Assembly (NCBI RefSeq): GCF_023217965.1
Contig: NZ_JALPSC010000002.1
Span: 930,001 to 994,000, forward strand
From: Prevotella sp. E13-27
GTDB lineage: Bacteria; Bacteroidota; Bacteroidia; Bacteroidales; Bacteroidaceae
Length of the DNA stretch: 64,000 nt
Direction: 5' to 3'
Part shown: positions 47,186-55,347 of the stretch, piece after piece
Numbering within the stretch: position 1 is the first letter of the stretch
Layout of the letters: the number at the start of each line of letters is the position of its first letter
The notes under the pieces: generated by a model
Database searches by the model: none
What the model was told of the DNA's origin: nothing
What the model saw: only the letters and a program-made list of their open reading frames with translations
Position numbers and translations under genes: made by a program

Positions 47186-48241
47186 TCATTCGTAATGTCT
47201 TATTCTTACGTCAATATCGTCACCTTTGAGCTGTCCAGGTATTCTGCTTACATCTGTCTGACCGTAGTGATATGGGAACAACACCTTGGGCTTGATGATT
47301 TTCGCAGCCTTAATCAATTGGTCGGGTGTCATCGTGTAGGGCTGGTTGCAGGGAAGGAAAGCGATGTCGATGTCCTTGACAGCTGACATTTCTGGAATGT
47401 CCTCCGTGTCACCAGCGATATAGATTCTCAGTCCGTCGATAGTTAGGATGAAGCCGTTGTCACGTCCTTTGGGGTGGAACTGTGTGCGTCCCTCGGTATA
47501 GTTATAGGCTGGAACGGCTTCAATGGTGAAATCATCAGCTATCTTCAGTTTATCGCCATTCTTCATCACCTCGCCAGAACCATATATGTCGGCACAACGC
47601 TGGCTGGTGATGAATCGTGTCTTATCACCTGTCAGCAGCTTGATGGCATCTTGGTTGAAGTGGTCAAAGTGCTCATGAGTCACCAAGAGATAGTCGGCCT
47701 TGGGCATGGAGGCATAGTCAATTGTCTTGTCGCCCAACTTCGTCACGGGATCAACCTGAATCTCTTTGCCGTCATACTGAATGCGGATGCTAGCATGTAT
47801 CAGGGCATGGAACTTCGCGGTCTTGCCGCTTTTCGTCTTGAATACGTCCACCTCGTAGGTGTCTGTTGTGACAGGCATTCCTGCTTCTTTCCACGCAATA
47901 ATGCCACCTTTGAGGTTCACACACTTATAACCGATGTCAGCCAGTTTATCTGCTGCATTGGCTGAGCGGCGACCACTTCGACAGTAAACAGCAATGGTCT
48001 TATCGATTGGTAATGTATCTTTCGCTTTCTCCATGAAATCGGATTGCTTCTGGTCTATCAGGATAGCACCTTCGATGTGGCCCTCCGCATATTCGTCAGC
48101 AGTCCGCACGTCGAGCAGTATGACGTCAGGATTGGTTATTAACTCTGAGAATCCCTGTACATCGATATTCTCAAAATTCTGTTGACCACAAGCGGAAGTC
48201 AGCCCAAGCGTAGCCAGTAGGCATGTAAGAATCTTCTTCAT
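47186..48241 (-). CDS. Exported rhodanese / metallo-beta-lactamase-fold fusion lipoprotein
   Basis: 351 residues. The signal ends TSACGQQ, so it is a likely lipoprotein. Residues 25-125 are a rhodanese domain with active-site loop VYCRSGRRS (persulfide Cys). Residues 140-350 are an UlaG-like MBL domain: HEHFDHFNQDA metal site, AGDTEDIPEM and PYHYGQTDVSRIPG. The order is the reverse of persulfide dioxygenase-rhodanese fusions, and the MBL half is of the UlaG rather than ETHE1 type. Sulfur handling outside the cytoplasm is possible. Confidence 0.85.
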   Translation of the reverse strand: MKKILTCLLATLGLTSACGQQNFENIDVQGFSELITNPDVILLDVRTADEYAEGHIEGAILIDQKQSDFMEKAKDTLPIDKTIAVYCRSGRRSANAADKLADIGYKCVNLKGGIIAWKEAGMPVTTDTYEVDVFKTKSGKTAKFHALIHASIRIQYDGKEIQVDPVTKLGDKTIDYASMPKADYLLVTHEHFDHFNQDAIKLLTGDKTRFITSQRCADIYGSGEVMKNGDKLKIADDFTIEAVPAYNYTEGRTQFHPKGRDNGFILTIDGLRIYIAGDTEDIPEMSAVKDIDIAFLPCNQPYTMTPDQLIKAAKIIKPKVLFPYHYGQTDVSRIPGQLKGDDIDVRIRHYE

Positions 48242-48341
48242 ATCTTCGATAATCTAATTATTCATTCTTTTTCTTGTCATTTGTGTTGAGACGAATCACG
48301 TCCGAGTCGTCACGAGACTCAACTTTTGTTAAATCTTGGCA

Positions 48342-48349
48342 CAAAGATA
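48342..48349 (-). promoter_or_regulatory. -7 box of the rhodanese-MBL gene
   Basis: TATCTTTG on the minus strand; a leader of about 95 bases with a TTGAG...CTCAA stem (about 48286-48323) follows before the ATG at 48241. The divergent nitroreductase has a weaker TATCTTTA box at 48372-48379. Confidence 0.5.
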
Positions 48350-48393
48350 GCAATAATTTTTCATTTTTTCGTATCTTTACACCCAGATTTAAT

Positions 48394-49092
48394 ATGTTTT
48401 GTGAAATGACCCTAGAAGAAGCCATTGAAGCCCGTCACAGTGTAAGGGCATATAAGGAACAGCCGTTGGCAGAGAATGTAGTCAAGGTGCTAGAAGAGAA
48501 AATCGCGGTACTGAACCGTGAGGGTAAGTTGCATATACAGCTTATTCAGAACGAGCCGAAGGCATTCTTAGGAACGATGGCCAAATATGGGAAGTTCCGT
48601 AATGTAGGCAACTATATCGTCATGGCAGGACAGAAAGCTGATGACTTGGATGAGCGCGTAGGCTATTATGGCGAGCAATTGGTACTGTTGGCCCAGACAC
48701 TTGGCTTGAACACATGCTGGGTAGGTCTCTCGTACTCGAAGGTGTCAGGAACGTATGAGCTTGGCGAAGACGAGAAGATAGCTTGTTACATTGCCATTGG
48801 CTATGGTGAGACACAAGGTGTCAGTCATAAAATCAAGACCGTCGAGCAAGTAAGCAATGCCAGTGACATCACTCCATCATGGTTCAAGAAAGGAATTGAA
48901 GCTGCTTTGCTTGCTCCAACAGCCGTAAACCAGCAGAAATTTTCGTTTGAGTATATCGGTATGAGAAACAATCGCCATCAAGTGAGGGCAAAGAAAGGTT
49001 TCTCCATGATTGGTTATACAAAGATGGATTTAGGCATTGCCAAATACCACTTTGAGATTGGTGCCGGAGAAGTAAATTTTGAGTGGTTATGA
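48394..49092 (+). CDS. Nitroreductase-family flavoprotein
   Basis: 232 residues from MFCEMTLEEAIEARHSVRAY; the upstream in-frame ATG precedes the -7 box. The FMN-binding start ARHSVRAYKEQPL is clear, with LLAQTLGLNTCWVGLSYSKV, IGYGETQGVSH, and a second half IEAALLAPTAVNQQKFSFEY. Reduces nitro or quinone compounds with NAD(P)H. It is shaped like the two-domain nitroreductases of anaerobes with a substrate-shaped C-terminus. Coupled by ATGA overlap to the MmcQ gene. Confidence 0.9.
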   Translation: MFCEMTLEEAIEARHSVRAYKEQPLAENVVKVLEEKIAVLNREGKLHIQLIQNEPKAFLGTMAKYGKFRNVGNYIVMAGQKADDLDERVGYYGEQLVLLAQTLGLNTCWVGLSYSKVSGTYELGEDEKIACYIAIGYGETQGVSHKIKTVEQVSNASDITPSWFKKGIEAALLAPTAVNQQKFSFEYIGMRNNRHQVRAKKGFSMIGYTKMDLGIAKYHFEIGAGEVNFEWL

Positions 49093-49463
49093 ACATTGAG
49101 CAAGTCAGAGAGTACACGTTGTCACTCCCAGGAGTGACCGAAGACCAAGCGTTTGGTGATGATATTCTTAACTTCCGCTTGGAGGGAAAGATTTTCGTCT
49201 GCCTATGGTTAGGCGGTGGCAAGTATGATATGAAGGACGGAGTTGCAAGAATTGCCTTGAAACTGTCACCAGACAGGAATATCGAACTCAGAGAACAATT
49301 CTCAGCCGTGAGACCCGCTTATCATTGGAACAAGACGCACTGGAGCGATGTCTATTACGAAGAAATGGACGAAGCAATAGTAAAGGTGTTGATTAAAGAG
49401 TCCTACCAACTCATTGCATCGAAACTTCCAAAGGCTATTCGCTCAAAGTATGTGCCTGTATAA
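49089..49463 (+). CDS. MmcQ/YjbR-family protein
   Basis: 124 residues from the ATG overlapping the nitroreductase stop. Family pattern: REYTLSLPGVTEDQAFGDDI, LEGKIFVCLWLGGGKYD, HWNKTHWSDVYYEEMDEAIV, SYQLIASKLPKAIR. YjbR/CyaY-like fold, proposed double-wing DNA binding; actual role unknown. More distant from the two MmcQ genes at 53497 and 60376 than these are from each other. Confidence 0.88.
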   Translation: MNIEQVREYTLSLPGVTEDQAFGDDILNFRLEGKIFVCLWLGGGKYDMKDGVARIALKLSPDRNIELREQFSAVRPAYHWNKTHWSDVYYEEMDEAIVKVLIKESYQLIASKLPKAIRSKYVPV

Positions 49464-49500
49464 GAATGATTTAGATGTGGTAAAATGGAAATAAAGAACA

Positions 49501-50079
49501 ATGACAATACAAGAATTTCGTGATTACATAGCATCGGGCAAACCCGTCGTTGGCGGTGGTGATGTCCACATGATGTTCCATCAGCTGTCACAGGAGGCAC
49601 TGAAGATTACGGCTGAGATTAACGGCAAGTATCATACTCCAGAGCAGCTGCACGATTTGCTGGAACAGCTTTGGGGACGTGAAGTGCCCAAGACGGTAGG
49701 CATGTTTCCTCCGTTTCATACCGACTGCGGCAAGAACACTGTCGTTGGCGAGCGGGTCTTCATCAACATGGGTTGTAAGTTCCAAGACCAAGGTGGCATC
49801 ACCATCGACGAGGGTGCACTCATAGGTCACAACGTCGTGCTGGCAACCATCAATCACGACCTTGACCCGGCCAACCGTCAGAGCATGAGCTATGCACCAA
49901 TTCACATCGGCAAAAACGTCTGGATTGGAGCCAATGCCACCGTACTTGCTGGAGTAACCATCGGCGATGGAGCCGTAGTAGCTGCTGGTGCAGTAGTGAC
50001 AAAGGACGTTGAACCGAATACCATTGTTGGTGGCGTTCCAGCCAAGCTGATAAAAAAGATAGAGATAAAAGACAGATAA
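49501..50079 (+). CDS. Hexapeptide-repeat acetyltransferase (copy 2 of 2)
   Basis: 192 residues, differing from 31058-31636 at four positions (for example YIASG for YMASG and PANRQ for PAKRQ). Same hexapeptide rungs and catalytic NHD. The two nucleotide sequences are also very similar, so the duplication is recent. Its stop codon is the first part of a junction palindrome and the next ATG is its end, leaving ten bases between the genes. A Vat-type acetyltransferase follows. Confidence 0.9.
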   Translation: MTIQEFRDYIASGKPVVGGGDVHMMFHQLSQEALKITAEINGKYHTPEQLHDLLEQLWGREVPKTVGMFPPFHTDCGKNTVVGERVFINMGCKFQDQGGITIDEGALIGHNVVLATINHDLDPANRQSMSYAPIHIGKNVWIGANATVLAGVTIGDGAVVAAGAVVTKDVEPNTIVGGVPAKLIKKIEIKDR

Positions 50080-50090
50080 ATCGGAATTTA
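50077..50090 (+). repeat. Junction palindrome, copy 4
   Basis: TAAATCGGAATTTA. The TAA is the stop of the acetyltransferase and the last A is the first base of the next ATG. In the duplicate at 31634 the same place reads only TAAATTTA. Confidence 0.7.
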
Positions 50091-50731
50091 TGGAAATCAA
50101 TAATAGACCCAACCACAATGAGGCTTTTCCGAATCCGAAGATTCCAAGCCTCTGCTTCATCAAGAACGTGGTGAAGAACCCGCGTATCATCATCGGCGAC
50201 TATACCTACTATGATGATGTGGATGGTGCTGACCAGTTTGAGAAGCATGTCACTCATTTCTACGACTTCATAGGTGACCGGCTGATTATTGGCAAATTCT
50301 GCGCTATTGCCAAGGGTGTGGAGTTTGTCATGAATGGAGCCAATCATAGGATGGACGGTGTGACAACCTATCCGTTTTATGTCATTGGTGGTGACTGGGG
50401 AAGTGCCATTGCTCCAGTGAAAGATGAATTGCCTCTGAAGGGTGATACCGTTGTGGGCAATGATGTCTGGATTGGCCAGCATGTTACCATCATGCCAGGC
50501 GTTCACATAGGTGACGGAGCAATTATCGGAGCCAACTCTGTTGTTGCCTCAGACATTCCTCCATACGCTGTTGCCGTGGGAAATCCCTGCCGAGTGGTCA
50601 GGATGCGTTTTGATGACGAATTCATCGCCTTTCTGCTGCAACTGAAATGGTGGGATTGGGACATTGAGAAAATTGAGCGCAATTTCAAAGCTTTGTCAAG
50701 TGGTGATTTATCATTGATCAGAAACCTATAA
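50090..50731 (+). CDS. Vat/CatB-type xenobiotic O-acetyltransferase
   Basis: 213 residues of the hexapeptide xenobiotic acetyltransferase group that includes streptogramin (Vat) and chloramphenicol (CatB) enzymes: [40 protein letters not shown] with catalytic [26 protein letters not shown] and [20 protein letters not shown]. Whether it gives resistance cannot be told from sequence, as many CatB-related proteins act on other acceptors. Next to a Lnu-like nucleotidyltransferase. Confidence 0.88.
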   Translation: MEINNRPNHNEAFPNPKIPSLCFIKNVVKNPRIIIGDYTYYDDVDGADQFEKHVTHFYDFIGDRLIIGKFCAIAKGVEFVMNGANHRMDGVTTYPFYVIGGDWGSAIAPVKDELPLKGDTVVGNDVWIGQHVTIMPGVHIGDGAIIGANSVVASDIPPYAVAVGNPCRVVRMRFDDEFIAFLLQLKWWDWDIEKIERNFKALSSGDLSLIRNL

Positions 50732-50743
50732 ATTCGAATTTTA
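50729..50743 (+). repeat. Junction palindrome, copy 5
   Basis: TAAATTCGAATTTTA, from the stop of the Vat-like gene to the first base of the next ATG. Confidence 0.65.
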
Positions 50744-51243
50744 TGGTAACTTGTTTTGATGTATATGAGATTCTTGAAATGCTGTCTGAAGCATCTGTAA
50801 AGGTATTTTTGGACGGCGGTTGGGGTGTCGATGCACTTATAGGCAGAGAAACAAGAATACATAACGACATCGATCTGTTCGTAGAGAAGAAAGACTACTG
50901 TATAACCATATCCGTGATTACAGGGAAGGGATACAGAGAAGTTATAATGGACTATACGACCGACAGCCATACTGTCTGGAAAGATGACAACGGAAGAATA
51001 ATCGATCTGCATTGTTTCGAATATGTCGAAGATGGAATTCTATATGACGGATACACTTTCCCAAGCGAAACTTTCTCAGGTAAAGGAAAAATCGGGAATA
51101 TTGAGGTGTTCTGCATAAACCCGGAGGCACAGGTACAGTTCCATCTTGGATATGAATACGATGAAAATGATGTCCACGATGTTCTGTTGTTATGCAGAAC
51201 TTTCAATCTTGAGATACCGGAGCAATATAAAACTCACATCTGA
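50743..51243 (+). CDS. Lincosamide nucleotidyltransferase-like protein (Lnu/ANT-type)
   Basis: 166 residues. The polymerase-beta-like motif is FLDGGWGVDALIGRETRIHN followed by DIDLFVEKKDY (GGW..D.L.G..TR.H.DID), diagnostic of Lnu(A/C)- and ANT(2'')-type enzymes that transfer AMP to a drug hydroxyl. A third Asp lies in RIIDLHCFEYVED. Length fits Lnu(A)/(C). It may confer lincosamide resistance, but this needs testing. It sits between a Vat-like gene and a nucleoside phosphorylase fragment, separated by junction palindromes. Confidence 0.8.
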   Translation: MVTCFDVYEILEMLSEASVKVFLDGGWGVDALIGRETRIHNDIDLFVEKKDYCITISVITGKGYREVIMDYTTDSHTVWKDDNGRIIDLHCFEYVEDGILYDGYTFPSETFSGKGKIGNIEVFCINPEAQVQFHLGYEYDENDVHDVLLLCRTFNLEIPEQYKTHI

Positions 51244-51254
51244 TTCAATATGCT

Positions 51255-51653
51255 ATGATTACTGATAGTTATGATATTGAAACTGAACCAATGATCAATC
51301 TGTTTGATTTCTACGGCAGACGTGGAGATTTTGCAGATATATGCCTGATAATATTCTCGAAGGAAATTCATCGGCATTTACTTGATTCCTACGAATCTGA
51401 AATTATTGCAACTATGTCGGCTTGCAATGGCGACACGCATATCTATAAAACAACTTATAAAGGAGTTACGATAACTTTCTACCTGTCAGGAATAGGTTCA
51501 GCAGTAGCATCCTCTCAATGTCATCTTGCAAGCTGGCTAACTGGAGCATCAAAGTTCATTATGTTCGGTTCCTGTGGCAGTCTTGACCGTACAACCACAC
51601 AAGGTAGATTTATCATACCGACACAAAGTTACAGAGGGGACGGGTGTTCATAA
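51255..51653 (+). pseudogene. Nucleoside phosphorylase, 5' half only
   Basis: 132 residues. FLSGIG-like YLSGIGSAVASSQCHLASWL, KFIMFGSCGSLDRTTTQGRF and IIPTQSYRGDGCS follow purine/uridine phosphorylases (usual length about 260). The frame stops right after GCS, where homologs continue with the substrate-binding half, and the stop TAA is the start of a junction palindrome. The cut is therefore exactly at the palindrome. Confidence 0.75.
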
Positions 51654-51664
51654 ATTCCAATTTA
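51651..51664 (+). repeat. Junction palindrome, copy 6
   Basis: TAAATTCCAATTTA. It provides the stop of the truncated phosphorylase and is followed by ACGAACTGACAC, nearly as after copy 1 on the minus strand. Confidence 0.7.
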
Positions 51665-51680
51665 ACGAACTGACACAAAT

Positions 51681-52385
51681 ATGGATTTCAAGGATAAAGT
51701 AGTCGTCATAACAGGTGGTGCGCAAGGTATCGGAAGATGTATAGCAGAAGAATTCGAGAAACTTGGAGCTACTGTTTGCGTAATCGATAAACAGCAGGGT
51801 GACCACTTCGTGGGTAACCTTGCTGACAAACAGGTGCTGGAGCAGTTTGCCAAGGAAGTGATTGCCCAGCATGGGCATGTGGATTATCTCATCAACAATG
51901 CCTTGCCACTGATGAAGGGCATAAACGAATGCAGTTATGAGGAGTTTCAATATGCCCTGAGCGTGGGGGTGACAGCTCCGTTCTATCTCACAAAGCTCTT
52001 TGCTCCACATTTCGCCAAAGGAGCGGCCATCGTCAATATATCTTCTTCACGTGACCGTATGAGTCAGCCCCAGACGGAAAGCTATACGGCAGCAAAGGGA
52101 GGCATTGCAGCTCTGACTCACGCCTTGGCAGTCAGTCTTGCTGGAAAGGTGCGAGTAAACAGTATATCGCCTGGGTGGATTGACACGGCCTACACCGTCT
52201 ATGAAGGTTCCGATGCCATTCAACAACCGGCAGGACGTGTTGGAAATCCATTGGATATAGCTAATATGGTGCTCTTTCTCTGCTCTGACAAGGCAGGATT
52301 CATCACGGGCGAGAACATCTGTATTGATGGCGGCATGACTAGACAGATGATATATCATGGCGATAACGGTTGGACATTAAATTGA
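51681..52385 (+). CDS. Short-chain dehydrogenase/reductase (classical)
   Basis: 234 residues. A classical SDR: VVITGGAQGIGRCIAEEF (TGxxxGIG), YLINNALPLMKG (NNA), VNISSSRDRMSQPQTESYTA then AKGGIAAL (Ser, YxxxK), SPGWIDTAY and FITGENICIDGG. NAD(P)-dependent oxidoreductase of unknown substrate. It begins just behind the junction palindrome that cuts the phosphorylase. Confidence 0.9.
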   Translation: MDFKDKVVVITGGAQGIGRCIAEEFEKLGATVCVIDKQQGDHFVGNLADKQVLEQFAKEVIAQHGHVDYLINNALPLMKGINECSYEEFQYALSVGVTAPFYLTKLFAPHFAKGAAIVNISSSRDRMSQPQTESYTAAKGGIAALTHALAVSLAGKVRVNSISPGWIDTAYTVYEGSDAIQQPAGRVGNPLDIANMVLFLCSDKAGFITGENICIDGGMTRQMIYHGDNGWTLN

Positions 52386-52409
52386 AATATGAAATGTAAA
52401 ATGTGAGAT

Positions 52410-53486
52410 ATGAATCCTGTTGCCATCAGACTTCTCAACCAGCAGCTCATCGCTCCACAGTTCAGTACACCTACTGAGGTGGTCAGCTACATGGGTGCCA
52501 TGCAGGCACAGGAGTATCGTATGATGCGCTGGGCTGTGGCAATGCGCACGCGCAAACCTTCATTCAAGGCTTTCAAGAAAGCTTTTGATGAGGGACTGAT
52601 TATCCGTCTGCACCTGATGAGAGGCACTTGGCAGTTGGTATCTGCTGAAGATTACTGGTCTATGATAGACCTATTTGCTCCAAAAGCAATTGCCGTCACG
52701 AAGGGATGGATGAGCAGCAATAGAATAACCATACCCGATGAAGAACTGATGCGTGTCAGAGATATTCTCGTTCGGACAGCAGCAGGCAAAAGGAGTGTGA
52801 CAAAAGATGATTTCGTTCTGGCGTTGGCAGAAAAAGGTTTGAAGATGGACGACCATCGCCTGTCTTATCATATCCGCATGGCAGAAATGGCAGGCATCCT
52901 TTGTAGTGGAGATTTGTTACCGCTCAAAGCCACCTACGCGCTAACATCAGATAAGATAAAGTCATCCGCAAAGATGGACAGAGACGAGGCGTTGGCTTAC
53001 TTTACTCATAAGTACTTCCAGAGTCGCCAACCAGCTACACTGGAGGATTTTGTATGGTGGTCAGGACTCAACATCAGCGACTGTAGAAAAGGCATTGCAC
53101 TCCTTGGCAACGGCATTCACATGGAGAAGTGGAAAGGCAGGGAGTTATATCTGACCGAAGAATGCCGCATAAGGGGATTCCGAAAAGGCAAGTTCCTCCT
53201 GATTCCTCCATACGATGAATACCTCATCAGTTATAAGGGAGGGGCCCAGAAACTACCGAGTGTTTCTGGGAGGGGCACCCGTGACATCGTACTGCCTCCA
53301 GAACACAGGCATCGTGCCCATAATAATAACGGAATTTTTCAGCCAATAATAGCTTACGACGGAACGGTATGTGGTAATTGGTCACCTTTTAAAGAGAACT
53401 TACAAGCATCCTTCTTTGAAGAAAACTTTGAATTTGTTGATGTAAGTGAAGCTTGGCAATCATACAGTAGTTATCGGAATAAATAA
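52410..53486 (+). CDS. Winged-helix AlkZ-like protein with an in-frame hairpin element
   Basis: 358 residues of the winged-helix DNA-binding family that includes the DNA glycosylase AlkZ: MNPVAIRLLNQQLIAPQFST, YMGAMQAQEYRMMRWAVAMR, GLIIRLHLMRGTWQLVSAED (the H-R region of the HTH-42 domain), TLEDFVWWSGLNISDCRKGI. It lacks a clear AlkZ catalytic QxQ. GAMQAQE may take its place. Near residue 275, GGAQKLPSVSGRGT interrupts the conserved DEYLISYK...RDIVLPPEHR and is a translated family 3 element. Confidence 0.85.
   Translation: MNPVAIRLLNQQLIAPQFSTPTEVVSYMGAMQAQEYRMMRWAVAMRTRKPSFKAFKKAFDEGLIIRLHLMRGTWQLVSAEDYWSMIDLFAPKAIAVTKGWMSSNRITIPDEELMRVRDILVRTAAGKRSVTKDDFVLALAEKGLKMDDHRLSYHIRMAEMAGILCSGDLLPLKATYALTSDKIKSSAKMDRDEALAYFTHKYFQSRQPATLEDFVWWSGLNISDCRKGIALLGNGIHMEKWKGRELYLTEECRIRGFRKGKFLLIPPYDEYLISYKGGAQKLPSVSGRGTRDIVLPPEHRHRAHNNNGIFQPIIAYDGTVCGNWSPFKENLQASFFEENFEFVDVSEAWQSYSSYRNK
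53236..53280 (-). repeat. Family 3 hairpin element, copy B (in frame)
   Basis: Plus strand AGGGAGGGGC, stem CCAGAAAC and GTTTCTGG, then GAGGGGCACCC: the reverse orientation of copies A and C with the same ends but a different, self-complementary stem. About 42-45 bases, keeping the host frame. Confidence 0.75.
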
Positions 53487-53496
53487 AAAATGCAGT

Positions 53497-53925
53497 ATGA
53501 ACATAGAAGACTATCGCGAGTATTGCCTGTCATTAGGCGAAGACATTGAAGAAAAACTTCCTTTCCAGAAGTTCAAGAACGGAGAGGGGGTATTGGTGTT
53601 CTACGTGATGGGACATATGTTCTCATTCTTCGATTGCAATGACTTCTCTGTCATATCACTGAAATGCCAGCCTGAGCGCATCGAAGACCTGAAGGCACAA
53701 TACAAGTGCATCGGCAATCCGTATAACGAATCGCCCAAGCATTGGATAGGCATCAACCCCTTGACTGCCCCTGATGACCTGCTAAAGGAACTGACCCGAA
53801 ACTCTTTTGAGATTGTAAAGATTAAATATGCGAGTAAGCGAGAGCAGAAACAAACTCGTTTGGATTCTGCCGAGCGTGAGCATATTCAACCGAAGGTTAA
53901 ATATACGAAAACGAAGAAGATATAA
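53497..53925 (+). CDS. MmcQ/YjbR-family protein with a family 2 element in its tail
   Basis: 142 residues from MNIEDYREYCLSLGEDIEEK. The core matches the gene at 60376 (VFYVMGHMFSFFDCNDFSVI, GNPYNESPKHWIGIN). The paralog ends IVKAKYTKK; here the end is IVKIKYA, then SKREQKQTRLDSAEREHIQP from the element, then KVKYTKTKKI, so 22 or more residues were added in frame near the C-terminus. Function of the family is unknown. Confidence 0.85.
   Translation: MNIEDYREYCLSLGEDIEEKLPFQKFKNGEGVLVFYVMGHMFSFFDCNDFSVISLKCQPERIEDLKAQYKCIGNPYNESPKHWIGINPLTAPDDLLKELTRNSFEIVKIKYASKREQKQTRLDSAEREHIQPKVKYTKTKKI
53838..53880 (+). repeat. Family 2 hairpin element, type copy
   Basis: GCGAGAGCAGAAACAAACTC then GTTTGGATTCTGCCGAGCGT. 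GCAGA pairs with TCTGC and CAAAC with GTTTG. Confidence 0.85.
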
Positions 53926-53944
53926 TTCTAAAACCACAAAAATT

Positions 53945-54601
53945 ATGAAAGCATTATTTATCAACGGAAGTCCGCGTAAGAACGGCAACACGGCACAGCT
54001 GCTGAAGCGTGCCATGGATGGTGCCAGAGAGTCTGGTGCTGAGGTGGAACTGGTGAACCTCTACGACCGCAACCTGAACTACAAAGGTTGCATGTCGTGT
54101 TTCGCCTGCAAACTGAAGGGAGGCAAGAAGGGTGTCTGCTCTTTCAAGGACGACCTGCAGCCCATACTCCAGAAGGCTGTGGAGGCCGACGTACTGGTGT
54201 GCGGTTCGCCCAACTATTGTGGCTACCCCTCAGCAGCACTACGTGCCTTTATGGAGCGAATGGAGTTTCCCGCTGTCAACTACTCCGACTATTCCAAGCC
54301 CGTCATACTGAAGCGCATCTGTTCGGCCACCATCTATACGATGAACTGCCCTAATGAAGAAGTATATCGTCAGATGATCTATCATATCCTGATGGACGCC
54401 TCTGCCCAGCAACTCGGTGTGTTCGGCCCTACGAAAGTACTATGCTCCTACGACACATATCAGTTCCCGAACTACGACCGCTACGATGCCGCCACTTTCA
54501 GCGAGGTTCACAAGGAAGAGGTACGCGACACGCAATTCCCCATCGACCTCGAAAAAGCCTTCGAACTGGGCAAGCGACTGGTGGCAAAGGCCAAGGAATA
54601 A
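53945..54601 (+). CDS. NADPH-dependent FMN reductase (flavodoxin fold)
   Basis: 218 residues from MKALFINGSPRKNGNTAQLL. The FMN phosphate loop is NGSPRKNGNT, with CGSPNYCGYPSAALRAFMER in the second loop. A four-Cys patch (GCMSCFACKLKGGKKGVCSF) is typical of the iron-sulfur flavoprotein-like group and could hold a cluster or disulfide. The C-terminus RDTQFPIDLEKAFELGKRL also survives as a remnant at 10247. Reduces FMN, quinones or nitro compounds. Confidence 0.9.
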   Translation: MKALFINGSPRKNGNTAQLLKRAMDGARESGAEVELVNLYDRNLNYKGCMSCFACKLKGGKKGVCSFKDDLQPILQKAVEADVLVCGSPNYCGYPSAALRAFMERMEFPAVNYSDYSKPVILKRICSATIYTMNCPNEEVYRQMIYHILMDASAQQLGVFGPTKVLCSYDTYQFPNYDRYDAATFSEVHKEEVRDTQFPIDLEKAFELGKRLVAKAKE

Positions 54602-54627
54602 CATACTAAAACAAAGAAGAAATAATC

Positions 54628-55332
54628 ATGTACAGTTTGAATTATAAAGTAACGACAAGTACCTGCGACAGCGAAAGAAAACTGAAACTCTATTCAGCTC
54701 TCCAGATGATGCAGGACTGCTCAGAGATGTGGATCGACAGCGAGCCGGAAGTCAAGGACTACTTCTTGCAGCAGAATATGGCGCAGCTGTTAGCTACACG
54801 CCAGGTTGAGGTTATCCGTGTGCCTGACTACAAAGAGGAACTGACGGTGACAACCTCCGTCTATGGCATGAAGCCAATGTTCGGATTCCGCAATACGTTC
54901 ATCTACGACGCACAGGGAAATCCCTGCTACAAGACATGGAGCATGGGAGCGTTCGTTGACAAGGTGGCTGGCAAACTGAAGCGTGTGGACGATGCGACCA
55001 TACAATCAATGAAGCTGGAGCCGCAGCTGGAGATGAACTACAAAGACCGCCGCATCATCCTGCCAAAGACGGAAGGTGAAGTGCTGGAGCCGATTAAGGT
55101 GCTTCGTGCCGACATCGATTACAACAAGCATCTGAACAATGCCAACTATGTCCGCATGGCGATGGAACTGTTGCCGGAGGATTTTGTGGTAAGCGGCTTA
55201 CGGGTAGAATATCGGGTAGCAGCCAAGCTTGGCGATTGTCTGACTCCTACTATTTACAAAACAGCTGACGGTATCATCATTTCCCTGTCTATAGGGAGTG
55301 AGGTGAGTGCCATCATTGAGTTCAATAAATGA
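54628..55332 (+). CDS. Acyl-ACP thioesterase
   Basis: 234 residues, two hotdog domains of the acyl-ACP thioesterase (FatA/FatB-like) family: KLYSALQMMQDCSEMWIDSE in the first, and the catalytic region DIDYNKHLNNANYVRMAMEL in the second (Asp, Asn, His), followed by GLRVEYRVAAKLGD. It releases fatty acids from ACP and so sets chain length. The second domain is also present in the chimera at 28248. Another thioesterase of the family is at 57192. Confidence 0.9.
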   Translation: MYSLNYKVTTSTCDSERKLKLYSALQMMQDCSEMWIDSEPEVKDYFLQQNMAQLLATRQVEVIRVPDYKEELTVTTSVYGMKPMFGFRNTFIYDAQGNPCYKTWSMGAFVDKVAGKLKRVDDATIQSMKLEPQLEMNYKDRRIILPKTEGEVLEPIKVLRADIDYNKHLNNANYVRMAMELLPEDFVVSGLRVEYRVAAKLGDCLTPTIYKTADGIIISLSIGSEVSAIIEFNK

Positions 55333-55347
55333 CACAGTAATTCGATT

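Noticed and set aside
49501..51243. Mobile composite resistance transposon around the Vat/Lnu-like genes
   Set aside because: No insertion sequence, transposase or terminal inverted repeats were found on either side.
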